A stretch of DNA of 64,000 nucleotides from an uncultured Eubacterium sp. (GCA_905233545.1 CAJOEV010000004.1:23317-87316), one strand, 5' to 3'; shown: positions 43,275 through 51,679, counted from the first letter of the stretch. Notes: a model not told the origin generated them from the letters alone. Numbers and translations: made by a program.

Positions 43275-43315
43275 ATTATAATTGATGGTGCTTTTGAAAA
43301 TGATTTTTTGGTTTT
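43275..43315 (-). promoter_or_regulatory. AACC-type promoter 6 (upstream of the Lon-like gene)
   Basis: Minus strand: AAAACCAAAAAATCATT begins at 43315; 29 bases after the CC comes a perfect TATAAT (43280-43275). No -35 box. Confidence 0.65.
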
Positions 43316-43348
43316 TTATCGGCTGTAAGCTTCATGAAACAATAAAAA

Positions 43349-43374
43349 ACCCGAGAGAAAATGAACTCTCGGGT
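43349..43374 (-). terminator. Terminator of the pyrophosphatase-like gene
   Basis: ACCCGAGAG (43349-43357) pairs with CTCTCGGGT (43366-43374), with TTTTTT following on the minus strand. Confidence 0.85.
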
Positions 43375-43489
43375 ATTGTTTTGCTAAATATTCATTATGA
43401 AAATTTTTTTACGGAAAACAAATTCAGTAAGTTTACCAATCAAAAAGAATAGCCTATATTGTTATGGCGTTACCTAAACAAATCAGAAT

Positions 43490-43837
43490 CTAACGACGTA
43501 TTAAAATGCCTTTAATAAATGGTGTTTTATTATGTGTTTCGTAAACTATTGTTTTTTCTTCTTCTGTGCAACCAATCAGTATTTTTATTTCTGAATCCTT
43601 TTCCATCAAATCAACAATACACATTATTGCATCAATTGTACTTTCTCCGCTACCTACCCACACATCTATTCCGGCACCATCCATAGACGATGTATTTTTC
43701 AAATATCCATAATCGACTCTATAAACGAAATCGGGATACTTAGGATGTTCCGTTCCTTTTGGTCGATCAATTATAATTTCTGAATTATTCACTAATTCAT
43801 CTATAGCTTTCCAAAAATCTTCATTAAAGCCATCCAT
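43490..43837 (-). CDS. Small inorganic-pyrophosphatase-like protein
   Basis: 115 residues with IIIDRPKGTEHPKYPDFVY, VDYGYLKNT and DGAGIDVWVGS, matching short proteins annotated as inorganic pyrophosphatase family members. True family I enzymes are longer (about 170 residues) and have more metal-binding aspartates, so activity is uncertain. GAGGGG is 6 bases before the ATG. A terminator follows it. Confidence 0.72.
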   Translation of the reverse strand: MDGFNEDFWKAIDELVNNSEIIIDRPKGTEHPKYPDFVYRVDYGYLKNTSSMDGAGIDVWVGSGESTIDAIMCIVDLMEKDSEIKILIGCTEEEKTIVYETHNKTPFIKGILIRR

Positions 43838-43964
43838 ATTATCCCCTCCATAAATCCTGATTTATTGATTTCATTATACCATAACACAAAAGCAAAGGCA
43901 ACGGCAACGGATGAACCGCTGCCCAAGTGTCTGTTGCTTTTGATATTGCAAAATATTGAGTTTG

Positions 43965-44228
43965 TTATCTATATGCTTCTGTTGTTAATTTGGTTCCAAG
44001 CTTGAATCCGGCTTTGAAGCAGTCGAGCTCGGTTATGTTTGAAAGTTCCTCGTTTGCTGTTAATAGCTTTTCAAGCAATTCTATCTGTTCATCATTCAGC
44101 GTTGCTTTCAGGTTTTCCAGGTTTCGGTCAAACAATGCAAGCGTAGCTTTGTATTCGGGGTTGGTTTCAATGTGGGTGTATTCCATCGGCGTTAGGTTGC
44201 CGTACCAGAGTTCATCAAGAATGTTCAT
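43965..44228 (-). CDS. DUF6809-like protein
   Basis: 87 residues beginning MNILDELWYGNLTPMEYTH, then NPEYKATLALFDRNLENLKATL, a helical family common on Firmicutes integrative elements. Function unknown. It follows the next gene by 4 bases. Confidence 0.7.
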   Translation of the reverse strand: MNILDELWYGNLTPMEYTHIETNPEYKATLALFDRNLENLKATLNDEQIELLEKLLTANEELSNITELDCFKAGFKLGTKLTTEAYR

Positions 44229-44232
44229 AGCG

Positions 44233-44592
44233 TTAATTTGTCCTTATGAGCAGTGCCGGGTGAATTTCACGCTCACCATCTGTCCAACTCGGGAACCTGT
44301 CTTTAACCTTGGTCATACCTTCCAGGGTGCAGCCTCTTTCAAGAAGTGCGTTAACCGCATTGAGCATACCCGAAAATGTTGTTGAAACCGTAAACTCCGA
44401 AATGTTGAAACGCCTGAGGTCTCTTACTAAATCATCGTAATCGTGTTCCCAAATAATCTCGGAAATATCAAGAAATTCATTCTCGGCTTCCTGGGTGTTT
44501 CTGTAACATTTCACCAGAAGGTGGCTTATACCGCTTTCCTGTTCTGCTGTGTAATTATCAAGTACTGCTTCAATCTCGTTTATCTTTTTCAT
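44233..44592 (-). CDS. Uncharacterised element protein
   Basis: 119 residues, helical, with no recognised motif. AAGGAG is 8 bases before the ATG. It forms a small operon with its two neighbours, placed as in other clostridial elements between the replication module and the cargo. Confidence 0.58.
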   Translation of the reverse strand: MKKINEIEAVLDNYTAEQESGISHLLVKCYRNTQEAENEFLDISEIIWEHDYDDLVRDLRRFNISEFTVSTTFSGMLNAVNALLERGCTLEGMTKVKDRFPSWTDGEREIHPALLIRTN

Positions 44593-44604
44593 ATCTGCTC
44601 TCCT

Positions 44605-44856
44605 TTATTTATTCAATGCCCATTTAAGTGCCTGGCCGCCGTCTTTGAAAGTGTCGTCTCTGCCGAGTAGTGAAAGTCTGCATTCAATCTGGTCGAAGTC
44701 GATATCCGGCTCGTCAATGAACTCGTAAATCTCTGCAAAAAATCTGCCTCTGTAATTGCAGTCAACATATATTACCTTGCTGCCGTTTCTGATTACTGCG
44801 CCAAATTGTGCGGTTTTCTTGCAAGCTAATTTTTCCATCGTTGTGAAGTCTGTCAT
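44605..44856 (-). CDS. Uncharacterised element protein
   Basis: 83 residues with a beta-rich middle (VIRNGSKVIYVDCNYRG). GGAAAGGGG precedes the ATG. No family recognised. It starts the three-gene group running to 43965. Confidence 0.58.
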   Translation of the reverse strand: MTDFTTMEKLACKKTAQFGAVIRNGSKVIYVDCNYRGRFFAEIYEFIDEPDIDFDQIECRLSLLGRDDTFKDGGQALKWALNK

Positions 44857-45189
44857 TGTTCTGTACCCCTTTCCTATGGTAGTGTCATATTAACTCTATA
44901 ACACACATATATCCAGATAAATATAATCATAATTTGCACAAAGTTTCAGCAATATATTTGGTAATACTAGACGCAAAAATAAGTGGTCAATTACCCTTTT
45001 GATTTCGCAGTTTGTTCACACGGAGCCCCAGCCCGCTGCAGAAATAAAATTCTTTTCGTGATTTTTACTCCCCCAGGGGGGTTGAGTGACACATTATGAC
45101 AAACTATTCTATAACTATATATAGGGCTATAAAAATTTACTATATAGAATAGTTAGAGAAATGTCGGTCACAATGTGTCATTTTGTTTT
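44857..45189. other. Gene-free stretch downstream of the primase
   Basis: No gene seen. It contains the large inverted repeat at 45087-45180 and a run CCCCCAGGGGGG (about 45071-45081). See the dyad entry. Confidence 0.6.
45087..45180. repeat. Large two-part inverted repeat beside the primase gene
   Basis: Outer arms TGACACATT (45087-45095) and AATGTGTCA (45172-45180), inner arms AACTATTCTATA (45102-45113) and TATAGAATAGTT (45143-45154), around an AT-rich centre. It could be a replication origin or a terminator for the primase gene. Confidence 0.65.
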
Positions 45190-47439
45190 TTAGCCCATAA
45201 ACTCCTCCGGTTGTAATTTCAATCCGAGTATTAATCGCGCGCTTGACGTTCTCTTCTTCTTGAAGCCCGCTGATTCAAGTGCGGTATAGAAGTCGGTTGT
45301 GCTACGAGCATATTCTCCGAGACGCGCACAGTGGATTCGGTAGGCATCATATACCAAACCGGACCTTTCCGAATAACTCGGGTCAACCTCGCAGCGTTCC
45401 TCAAGGAACTGCGAAAGCCAGTCGTTGTTTTCCTTGTATTTTGCAACAGCCTCTTCAACCACAGCAGGCTTGGTTATGTGGTATTCCTTTTCGATAACAC
45501 GCTTTGCGCCCTCCATAATCCATTTGAGAACAGCGCCGCCCGCATTCTCCAAAAGGTAATCGGCGTAGTTCTTTTTATCGTTTTGGCCCTCAATCTTTGC
45601 ATTGAAAGGTATAACGATAAGCCTGCGCCATGTGCCTGCGTCGATTGCACCAACCTTCGGCAGATGATTGGTGTAAAGCACAAGCGTGTGGCTGGGAATA
45701 AACCTGAACGGGTCTTTGTATTTTTTCTCTGCGTAAATCTCATCGGTGGAGCAGAGCTGCTTGATTGTTGAGGTGTTCAGTCGCATACCTTCCTCAAGCT
45801 CTGCTGCAATTATCAGCCTCTTGCCTTTTGTTTCGGCAAGCTCGGGTTTAACATTACGTTTGCAACCGGAGGTTAATGTGTCCGCTGACATACTCCCGCT
45901 GTATGTGCCGAGCACCCTGGAAAGCGTGTTCCAGAATGTGGATTTACCATTTCTGCCCTCACCGTAAGCAATTATTAAACCTTCGAGGCAGACTTTGCCG
46001 ATTGCAGCAAGGCCTGCGATTTCCTGAACATAATTAATCAGGTCGTCATCCTCGCAGAAAAAGGTATCAAGTGCCTCGCGCCATATAGCACTGCCATCGT
46101 CCGACGGGTCAACAGCAGTCTGCTTTGTTATATAATCAGTTGCAGAGTGAGGTCTTGCAGAACTGATACCTTCACGGAGGTCATAAGTACAAGACGGAGT
46201 GTTGAGAAGAAACTCATCCTTATCAAGCATATTTTGCTCAATTTTAACTTTGGTGCGAGCTTCTTTCATTGCTGAAGAAATGCATCTTGAATCTCTGCGC
46301 TTTAATACGAAATTTCGGTAAGAGGTAGCATCGTTGTATTTTCTATACGACTCTGCTTGTTCTTTGTTAAATAACGATTCAGCCTTCTTTTTACCACATG
46401 ATTGCAGTAAGTCCAGTGCACCATTTTTACTCATCTCGTCAGTTGCTTTTCGAAGTTCTGCCTCCGATTCTTCAAGCTGAAACTGAGTAAGCGTCTGGGC
46501 AAGGTACTGTGCTCCGGTTGTTGATTCCTCCCAGTAGCTACCATTATATACGAGATAATCGGTTGATGGGCTGTAACGGAGTTCATCAGCATATACCGTT
46601 GCCAACATATCTCCCTGTGCAACATCTGTAAAGTCATCAGGCTTATATTTAGGTCCCTTATTGTATTCTTCTGGAGGGACATATCCTTCTTGGGACGAAA
46701 TCATTTTATAGAAACGCAGAGCACTGCTCCATATAGTTTTAAGCTCCGATTTGTCAAGCGGCGGGGAGCACTGTTCTGCCCTTTCAAGGAACATATTTTT
46801 AGCATTGGCAGTATCGCCATAGCGCTTCAGAATACATGTTGCATTTTGGTATAATGTGGCATTACGCCTTCCTTCGGGGATAACCATGTTACTAAACAAA
46901 TTCGTTTCGCTAACAAAGTAATCAGCTAGGAACGAAGTCAGGTTCGTTGAACTGAGGTGAATCTCTACTGACGGAGACTCTGTACCGAAAAAGAAGCGAG
47001 CTGAGTCAAGTGCATTATTATCAAAGAATGGGAAAACCTTGTTAACCTGTTTTTTGATTTCACTGTATTCCTCCGCATCGGTAATGCGGTCAATTGGGAA
47101 AAGCACATGGAACTTTGGCCTTGCAGCCTTACCGTTCTTTTCCTTCATATGATTGCGGCTGTAATGAACCGCAAAAGTCACATCCGGAAATGCGTCTGCA
47201 ACATCGGAAGGATAAATCCAATCCTCGGGATTATTGCTGTGGTCGTTATCGCAGTCAACAGGCAGGCAGTCTGCACCTTTAAAATTGCTGTTTTTGCGAT
47301 AATTATTCTCATATTCAGCGCAAACATAATCGTGGCTGACAGCCTCTTTGAAAGATGCCTCATCTGTCACAATATGCTTGTTTTGATATGAGCAGTTGGA
47401 CGGAACACCAAGGGTGTTTGAAGTGTAGATTGAAAACAT
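45190..47439 (-). CDS. Phage/plasmid-type primase-helicase (D5/P4-like)
   Basis: 749 residues. The N-terminal region contains a primase/polymerase-like domain (DCLPVDCDNDHSNNPEDW and later PKFHVLFPIDRI, both with acidic metal ligands). The C-terminal region is an SF3 helicase with Walker A YGEGRNGKSTFWN, preceded by a D5_N-type block and followed by LYTNHLPKVGAIDAGTWRR. Such proteins start and drive replication of satellite-like elements. AAGGAGG is 8 bases before the ATG. The small gene upstream ends one base inside it. Confidence 0.9.
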   Translation of the reverse strand: MFSIYTSNTLGVPSNCSYQNKHIVTDEASFKEAVSHDYVCAEYENNYRKNSNFKGADCLPVDCDNDHSNNPEDWIYPSDVADAFPDVTFAVHYSRNHMKEKNGKAARPKFHVLFPIDRITDAEEYSEIKKQVNKVFPFFDNNALDSARFFFGTESPSVEIHLSSTNLTSFLADYFVSETNLFSNMVIPEGRRNATLYQNATCILKRYGDTANAKNMFLERAEQCSPPLDKSELKTIWSSALRFYKMISSQEGYVPPEEYNKGPKYKPDDFTDVAQGDMLATVYADELRYSPSTDYLVYNGSYWEESTTGAQYLAQTLTQFQLEESEAELRKATDEMSKNGALDLLQSCGKKKAESLFNKEQAESYRKYNDATSYRNFVLKRRDSRCISSAMKEARTKVKIEQNMLDKDEFLLNTPSCTYDLREGISSARPHSATDYITKQTAVDPSDDGSAIWREALDTFFCEDDDLINYVQEIAGLAAIGKVCLEGLIIAYGEGRNGKSTFWNTLSRVLGTYSGSMSADTLTSGCKRNVKPELAETKGKRLIIAAELEEGMRLNTSTIKQLCSTDEIYAEKKYKDPFRFIPSHTLVLYTNHLPKVGAIDAGTWRRLIVIPFNAKIEGQNDKKNYADYLLENAGGAVLKWIMEGAKRVIEKEYHITKPAVVEEAVAKYKENNDWLSQFLEERCEVDPSYSERSGLVYDAYRIHCARLGEYARSTTDFYTALESAGFKKKRTSSARLILGLKLQPEEFMG

Positions 47440-47582
47440 TAATCTTTTACCTCCTTGTTTTCATCAGATTGTTTTTTGCGGATAAGTTTTCTCGCCAGGT
47501 TCTTTGAAACGACACTTATAGCCGTAAGAACGCCGATGAGTTCCTCATCCCTTTCGGTAGTTTTTTCTTTTGAATCATTCAT
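47439..47582 (-). CDS. Small helical protein upstream of the primase
   Basis: 47 residues beginning MNDSKEKTTERDEELIGVLT, charged and helical with a basic end. AAAGGAGAG is 8 bases before the ATG. Its stop overlaps the primase start, so it is coupled to it. Role unknown. Confidence 0.6.
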   Translation of the reverse strand: MNDSKEKTTERDEELIGVLTAISVVSKNLARKLIRKKQSDENKEVKD

Positions 47583-47644
47583 TTTATGATTCTCTCCTTT
47601 CTGAAGGCGGTTTTTCCTGCCTCCACTACCTACTGGAGAAAAAG

Positions 47645-47665
47645 AACCAAAGTGGTCCGCAAAAA
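47645..47665. repeat. Shared leader repeat, copy 2
   Basis: Identical to 22197-22217. It lies between the terminator of the sigma-like gene (CACCCT 47679-47684 with AGGGTG 47704-47709) and the small gene at 47582, with a CTCCA/TGGAG hairpin next to it. Confidence 0.8.
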
Positions 47666-47717
47666 AGCAAAAAAAATACACCCTTTTCTGCTAAACGCAA
47701 ATCAGGGTGGCTTTTCA

Positions 47718-48212
47718 TTATATGTAGTAATCTTTCAAACACTCTTTCAGTTCAGCTTGAAGCTTCGCCCAGTGTCTTTTGAATGTTGAGCGAGACATTC
47801 CCATAAGCTCAGCTGATTCTCTTTCCGAATGGTTCATCATAAGTTCGCAGATGCGCTGACCTTCCGGGTCGAGTCTTTCAAGCTCATCGTATAAAGCATT
47901 TAGCATTTCAATATCAACAATGATGTCTTCAACATGAGCCGATTCATCAACAACTGTATCGCCGAGCGTTATTTCACCTGAATCATCAATTGGCATATCA
48001 AGCGATATTTTTTTGCCTTCTCTGTAATATTCACAGCCTATGCAAATGCCGTCACATTTCCAAATTTGACTTTTTGGGCATCTGCATTCGCCGTTTTTAC
48101 GTGCGTGATATTGCGTTCTCCATATGGGGCGGTAGTACGCTTTATAGATTTCTTCGTTAACCTCAATGAGTTCTTTCTCAACGGGAATATAGTATTTTCT
48201 TTCTTTATTAGC
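47718..48212 (-). CDS. Sigma-70-like helix-turn-helix protein
   Basis: 164 residues from ATG 48212 (GGAGG 8 bases upstream). A cysteine-rich N-terminal half (CRCPKSQIWKCDGICIGCEYY) precedes a sigma region 4-like HTH: LYDELERLDPEGQRICELMM, then RESAELMGMSRSTFKRHWAKLQ. Such proteins are common in Firmicutes integrative elements and may direct transcription of element genes. It lies downstream of an unusual structured leader. Confidence 0.78.
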   Translation of the reverse strand, partial: ANKERKYYIPVEKELIEVNEEIYKAYYRPIWRTQYHARKNGECRCPKSQIWKCDGICIGCEYYREGKKISLDMPIDDSGEITLGDTVVDESAHVEDIIVDIEMLNALYDELERLDPEGQRICELMMNHSERESAELMGMSRSTFKRHWAKLQAELKECLKDYYI

Positions 48213-48241
48213 CATTACAGCTTCCTCCAATCTGATTTCTC

Positions 48242-48413
48242 GGAACGGAGGCTATTTCGCTCAGCTGCAAAATGGTATAGGAATACCATAGGCACCGGAG
48301 ATAGCTCTCCGTTCCTGTTTGCAGCTTTCTGCTCAAAAGTCAGCTGTAACTCTATTTAGTTTTTATGTTCAGCACCGTTGAGCCACCGATGATCAGTCGG
48401 ATCAGTGCCGAAC
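48242..48413. other. Structured non-coding region with interlocking inverted repeats
   Basis: GGAACGGAG (48242-48250) pairs with CTCCGTTCC (48307-48315); AGCTGCAAA (48263-48271) pairs with TTTGCAGCT (48318-48326), and these two stems cross, as in a pseudoknot. An inner hairpin ATGGTAT/ATACCAT (48272-48289) sits between them. A further hairpin, GTTCAGCAC with GTGCCGAAC, covers about 48368-48413. No ORF is plausible here. Confidence 0.65.
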
Positions 48414-48478
48414 AATTATTAATTGAATTATATTGCCTTTTTGATTTCTTAAAAGGACACGGTATGTCCAGTTAATGT

Positions 48479-48652
48479 TTAGTTGTTTGAATTAGTGACT
48501 ATCCATTCCTGGAATTCATCAACAGGAATAAGAATACGGGCACCTACATGGATCACAGGGAATTCGGGCTGTTTTACAAGCTCGTATGCTACAGGCAAGC
48601 TAATGCCAAGTGTAAGAGCGAGTTCCTTAACGCTCATTGCCATTTTTTCCAT
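48479..48652 (-). CDS. Excisionase-like helix-turn-helix protein
   Basis: 57 residues beginning MEKMAMSVKELALTLGISLP, then VAYELVKQPEFPVIHVG, the MerR/excisionase-type HTH of small DNA-bending factors. AAAGGAGGTGATAAAT precedes the ATG. With a serine recombinase on the same element it is a plausible recombination directionality factor or a repressor. Confidence 0.82.
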   Translation of the reverse strand: MEKMAMSVKELALTLGISLPVAYELVKQPEFPVIHVGARILIPVDEFQEWIVTNSNN

Positions 48653-48702
48653 ATTTATCACCTCCTTTTTCATAAATTTGGGCGAAAAAATACCGCCGGC
48701 TC

Positions 48703-48864
48703 TTACGAGGGCAGTATCTTTTTGGCACATATTTCTTTGTTGCGGATACTGAAAACCGCTTCAGATGCGGTCATATCTTTGTATCCGTAGCTGTTGCACC
48801 TGCCGAGGAGTTCTTCGTGGTGCTTTTTCTTTCTGTTCTGCCATTGTCGCTTTCGGTCTCTCAT
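48703..48864 (-). CDS. Small basic protein, 53 residues
   Basis: Starts MRDRKRQWQNRKKKHHEELL with AGGAGG 5 bases before the ATG; a second half MTASEAVFSIRNKEICAKK. Strongly basic N-terminus suggests nucleic-acid binding. It is the first gene of the leftward operon whose promoter is at 48973-49001. Function unknown. Confidence 0.65.
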   Translation of the reverse strand: MRDRKRQWQNRKKKHHEELLGRCNSYGYKDMTASEAVFSIRNKEICAKKILPS

Positions 48865-48972
48865 ACTTACCTCCTATTTACTTATTTTTGGGTAGTCTAC
48901 CCCTTTGGCTGTGGGATACAGCTTGTATGCTGTCACCACTGTCAGAGAAGAATTCTCACACTTCTCACTCTA

Positions 48973-49001
48973 AATATATCACTTAAAGTTATATTTGTCA
49001 A
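48973..49001 (-). promoter_or_regulatory. Leftward promoter of the element core
   Basis: Minus strand TTGACA (49001-48996), a 17-base spacer and TATATT (48978-48973). An AACTTTAAGTGA sequence within the spacer resembles the operator-like palindrome at the opposing promoter. Confidence 0.75.
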
Positions 49002-49064
49002 CAAGTTTTTTTCACTTTTGGTTAGAATATTTTACAATACGCTATAATTCTGTTAAATTTATTA

Positions 49065-49093
49065 TTGACATATCTCACTTTTAGTGTTATAAT
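49065..49093 (+). promoter_or_regulatory. Consensus promoter of the XRE repressor with operator-like repeats
   Basis: Perfect TTGACA (49065-49070), a 17-base spacer and perfect TATAAT (49088-49093). CACTTTTAGTG lies in the spacer and TCTCACT (49073-49079) with AGTGAGA (49095-49101) brackets the -10 box. Confidence 0.85.
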
Positions 49094-49124
49094 GAGTGAG
49101 AAATAAGGAAAGGGGTTGTTAGAA

Positions 49125-49577
49125 ATGACATTTCCTGAAAGGTTAAAACAACTGAGAAAAGAAAAAGGCATAACACAAACTGACCTGGCAAATGCGCTCG
49201 ATATTTCAGGCGGAACTGTTGCAATGTGGGAAACCGGTAAGCGCAGACCCAGTTTTGAATTATTAATGGATTTAGCAGAATACTTTAACAGAAGTGCTGA
49301 TTATATCCTCGGCAATTCGGATGTTCCTACCGCTTTTAGCCTTGATGAAGGTGAGGTAGAGACATTTGGTATGTGGGTAGTTCAGGAAGAATATGAAGAT
49401 GTTATGCGAAAATTCGCAATGCTCGATGAATACGGAAAAAGAGCTGTTCAAAATATTCTGCGTGCAGAATTTGCTCGTTGCCAGGATCAAGGTACGTTAA
49501 TAAGCGGTAACGGATTATCTGTTGTTATTAAAACAAAAAAAGTGTCAGACCCCATCAATGAGGAACTGCCGGATTAA
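49125..49577 (+). CDS. XRE-family repressor
   Basis: 150 residues from ATG 49125 (AAGGGG about 9 bases upstream). The N-terminal HTH reads FPERLKQLRKEKGITQTDL, ANALDISGGTVAMWETGKRRP, the lambda-repressor-like fold. The C-terminal part is helical and lacks a recognised peptidase (no LexA-type Ser/Lys site is evident), so induction must differ from LexA-type cleavage. It is divergent from the excisionase/sigma/primase genes, so it probably represses both promoters. Confidence 0.88.
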   Translation: MTFPERLKQLRKEKGITQTDLANALDISGGTVAMWETGKRRPSFELLMDLAEYFNRSADYILGNSDVPTAFSLDEGEVETFGMWVVQEEYEDVMRKFAMLDEYGKRAVQNILRAEFARCQDQGTLISGNGLSVVIKTKKVSDPINEELPD

Positions 49578-49604
49578 CCAATTATTATATAGGTATAAAA
49601 ATAA

Positions 49605-49645
49605 AAAAGCTGAAGGTCGCATTTCTGCAACTTTCAGCTTTTTTG
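49605..49645 (+). terminator. Terminator of the repressor gene
   Basis: AAAAAGCTGAA pairs with TTCAGCTTTTT across a 20-base loop region, followed by T residues. The remaining bases to 49781 show nothing recognisable. Confidence 0.8.
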
Positions 49646-49781
49646 TTGTTAACATATTTACTTAAAGCAAAGCATTGTTATAGAAATTTACCTCGACACA
49701 ATCATTACCATACATCCCCGCAAAATTCTAGAGAATTATTATTAGAAAACTATATTCAAACAATATCAATTTGTGCTAGTT

Positions 49782-51605
49782 TTATAAACTACAATAATAG
49801 TCTTTGATTTTCTTTGCCATCAGTTTTTTACGGAGCTCAATAAATTCATCATACTGATTGTAATCCATATCAAAAACTGATACCGGAACGCAGTTTACTT
49901 CAAGGTTTCGCATAAGTTCATTTTCATCTGTAATTGAACCAATCTCAACATCCTTTGTCTCACACTGCAATCTTGCCTTACCAAAGTATTCTTTAGGTGG
50001 CAGTTTACCGATTGACTTATTAACCTGAGTATCAAGAAATGCATAGTTTGCTTCCTGATTATATTTTCCTTTTTCAAATCCATTATCCTTAAGATACTGC
50101 TTCGGGAATATATGATGAACATCTCCTGCTTCCTCAATTAAATCTCTGACAAGAATATTGTTTGAAAGAAGTGAAACATCCTTCATCATTACTTGTGCAG
50201 CAAGATAAACTAAATATACAGGATTATTCGTTGAAGTATATGAAAGGTTTTGTACTAATCTTACATTCCAGAACGCATCGGATAATGTTGCGTCTTCAAT
50301 ATCCTTTAATGTTTGAACAACGCCATTTTCTCTTATCATTCTGATATCTCTTGCGAATGCTGATTCAGGTGAAGTTGTATATCTGCCTGATAGAACTGAT
50401 AAAACATACCATTTTTGAACAATTCTTTTAACTTCTCCTGTGGACACCTCGCCTGATTGTGAAAGAATTAAATATAGAGTATATGCAAAATCCAACGCCA
50501 TTTGAGAATTAACAAGCTTTTTCGAAACAAAACCTGCACTGCGAATTGTTATCATAAACTGTTTAAAATTATAACTGTTTATTGTATTAAGTACGCCTTT
50601 TTTGAGTTTAGCATATGTATCATCAATAATATCATCTCTAAACTCTTTTGTAGTAAAATCTCTACCTGAAAGCAAACTTACAAGGTCAGATAATTTTGCC
50701 CTTGAAAACATATGCATAAATGCAACACGAATAACATCATCGCAGTCAGGATCATAAACATCCTCCGTTTCATTCTTTAACCATGCAAGCTTATCGCAGT
50801 ATTCTGTTGCAGCAAAATCCTGGTCATCATTTTTTATGGTGTCATAGAATGAAGGTTCAACAGAAAGGTGCGCAAAATAATCAATTGCTTTTCTTAACGC
50901 ATTACCGCCATGGGTCTCATCTGCTGCAATTTTTGACATAACAAAGTCGCCTTGGCTAAGCGCTGTTCCTTTTGAGTTAATACGAATAAAAATGTCTGTT
51001 ACAACATCTATATCCAATGTTTCTGATAACTCAATAACACCTATTAATCTGTTTCCGATCGCTTTGATTCGAGTTATGATTTTATCCAGTTCTGCCGGCT
51101 GCATATCAGGATTATCATTGCAATAATTCTGTATGAACTCAAATGTAGAAAAATCATTTTTGAACAAAATAGATATATCTGGAATCCATTTTTTACTTTT
51201 TAAATGAGATGAATCCTGAACCTGAAAAATCTCGGCATCATTATCCTCAGAAAAAGCTTCAAAAGGATTAAATGCTATTTTTATTCTGTCTTTTTTATAA
51301 TCACTTTGAACAACGGGTATTCCGGCAATTGCTGTCATAAGCGCAGTAACTCTCTGCTGACCATCAATCAGAATCTTTTTTCCTGATGAAATAGAACCAT
51401 CCTTCAACTTAACATTTGGATTCTTCCAAATAATCAAATATCCGGTTGGATAGCCTTTGTATAAAGAGTCAAGCAAATCCCTGACTTGCTTCTTTTTCCA
51501 TACGAATGGTCTTTGAATCTCCGGAATAGCAATATCCCCTGATTCAATTAATCCAAGAATTGCACTTACGCTTAAGGTATTCGGATTATATTTTTCTATT
51601 TGCAT
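49782..51605 (-). CDS. GmrSD-like DUF262/HNH defence protein
   Basis: 607 residues from ATG 51605 (TTGGAG 6 bases upstream). The N-terminal DUF262 (ParB/sulfiredoxin-like) domain has IPEIQRPFVWKKKQV and LIDGQQRV (Asp81-Arg85), the nucleotide-hydrolysis motif. Close to the C-terminus, VHHIFPKQYL (496-505) and a downstream NQEANYAFLD give an HNH-type nuclease of the DUF1524 type. GmrSD enzymes cut DNA with modified cytosine in phages. Here it is the last gene of the defence island. Confidence 0.85.
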   Translation of the reverse strand: MQIEKYNPNTLSVSAILGLIESGDIAIPEIQRPFVWKKKQVRDLLDSLYKGYPTGYLIIWKNPNVKLKDGSISSGKKILIDGQQRVTALMTAIAGIPVVQSDYKKDRIKIAFNPFEAFSEDNDAEIFQVQDSSHLKSKKWIPDISILFKNDFSTFEFIQNYCNDNPDMQPAELDKIITRIKAIGNRLIGVIELSETLDIDVVTDIFIRINSKGTALSQGDFVMSKIAADETHGGNALRKAIDYFAHLSVEPSFYDTIKNDDQDFAATEYCDKLAWLKNETEDVYDPDCDDVIRVAFMHMFSRAKLSDLVSLLSGRDFTTKEFRDDIIDDTYAKLKKGVLNTINSYNFKQFMITIRSAGFVSKKLVNSQMALDFAYTLYLILSQSGEVSTGEVKRIVQKWYVLSVLSGRYTTSPESAFARDIRMIRENGVVQTLKDIEDATLSDAFWNVRLVQNLSYTSTNNPVYLVYLAAQVMMKDVSLLSNNILVRDLIEEAGDVHHIFPKQYLKDNGFEKGKYNQEANYAFLDTQVNKSIGKLPPKEYFGKARLQCETKDVEIGSITDENELMRNLEVNCVPVSVFDMDYNQYDEFIELRKKLMAKKIKDYYCSL

Positions 51606-51679
51606 ATTTTTCTCCAAATTCTTCTTATTTACAAACAATTCACCTTTAGATAAAGAGGATTGATCGCTTCGCTTAAATA

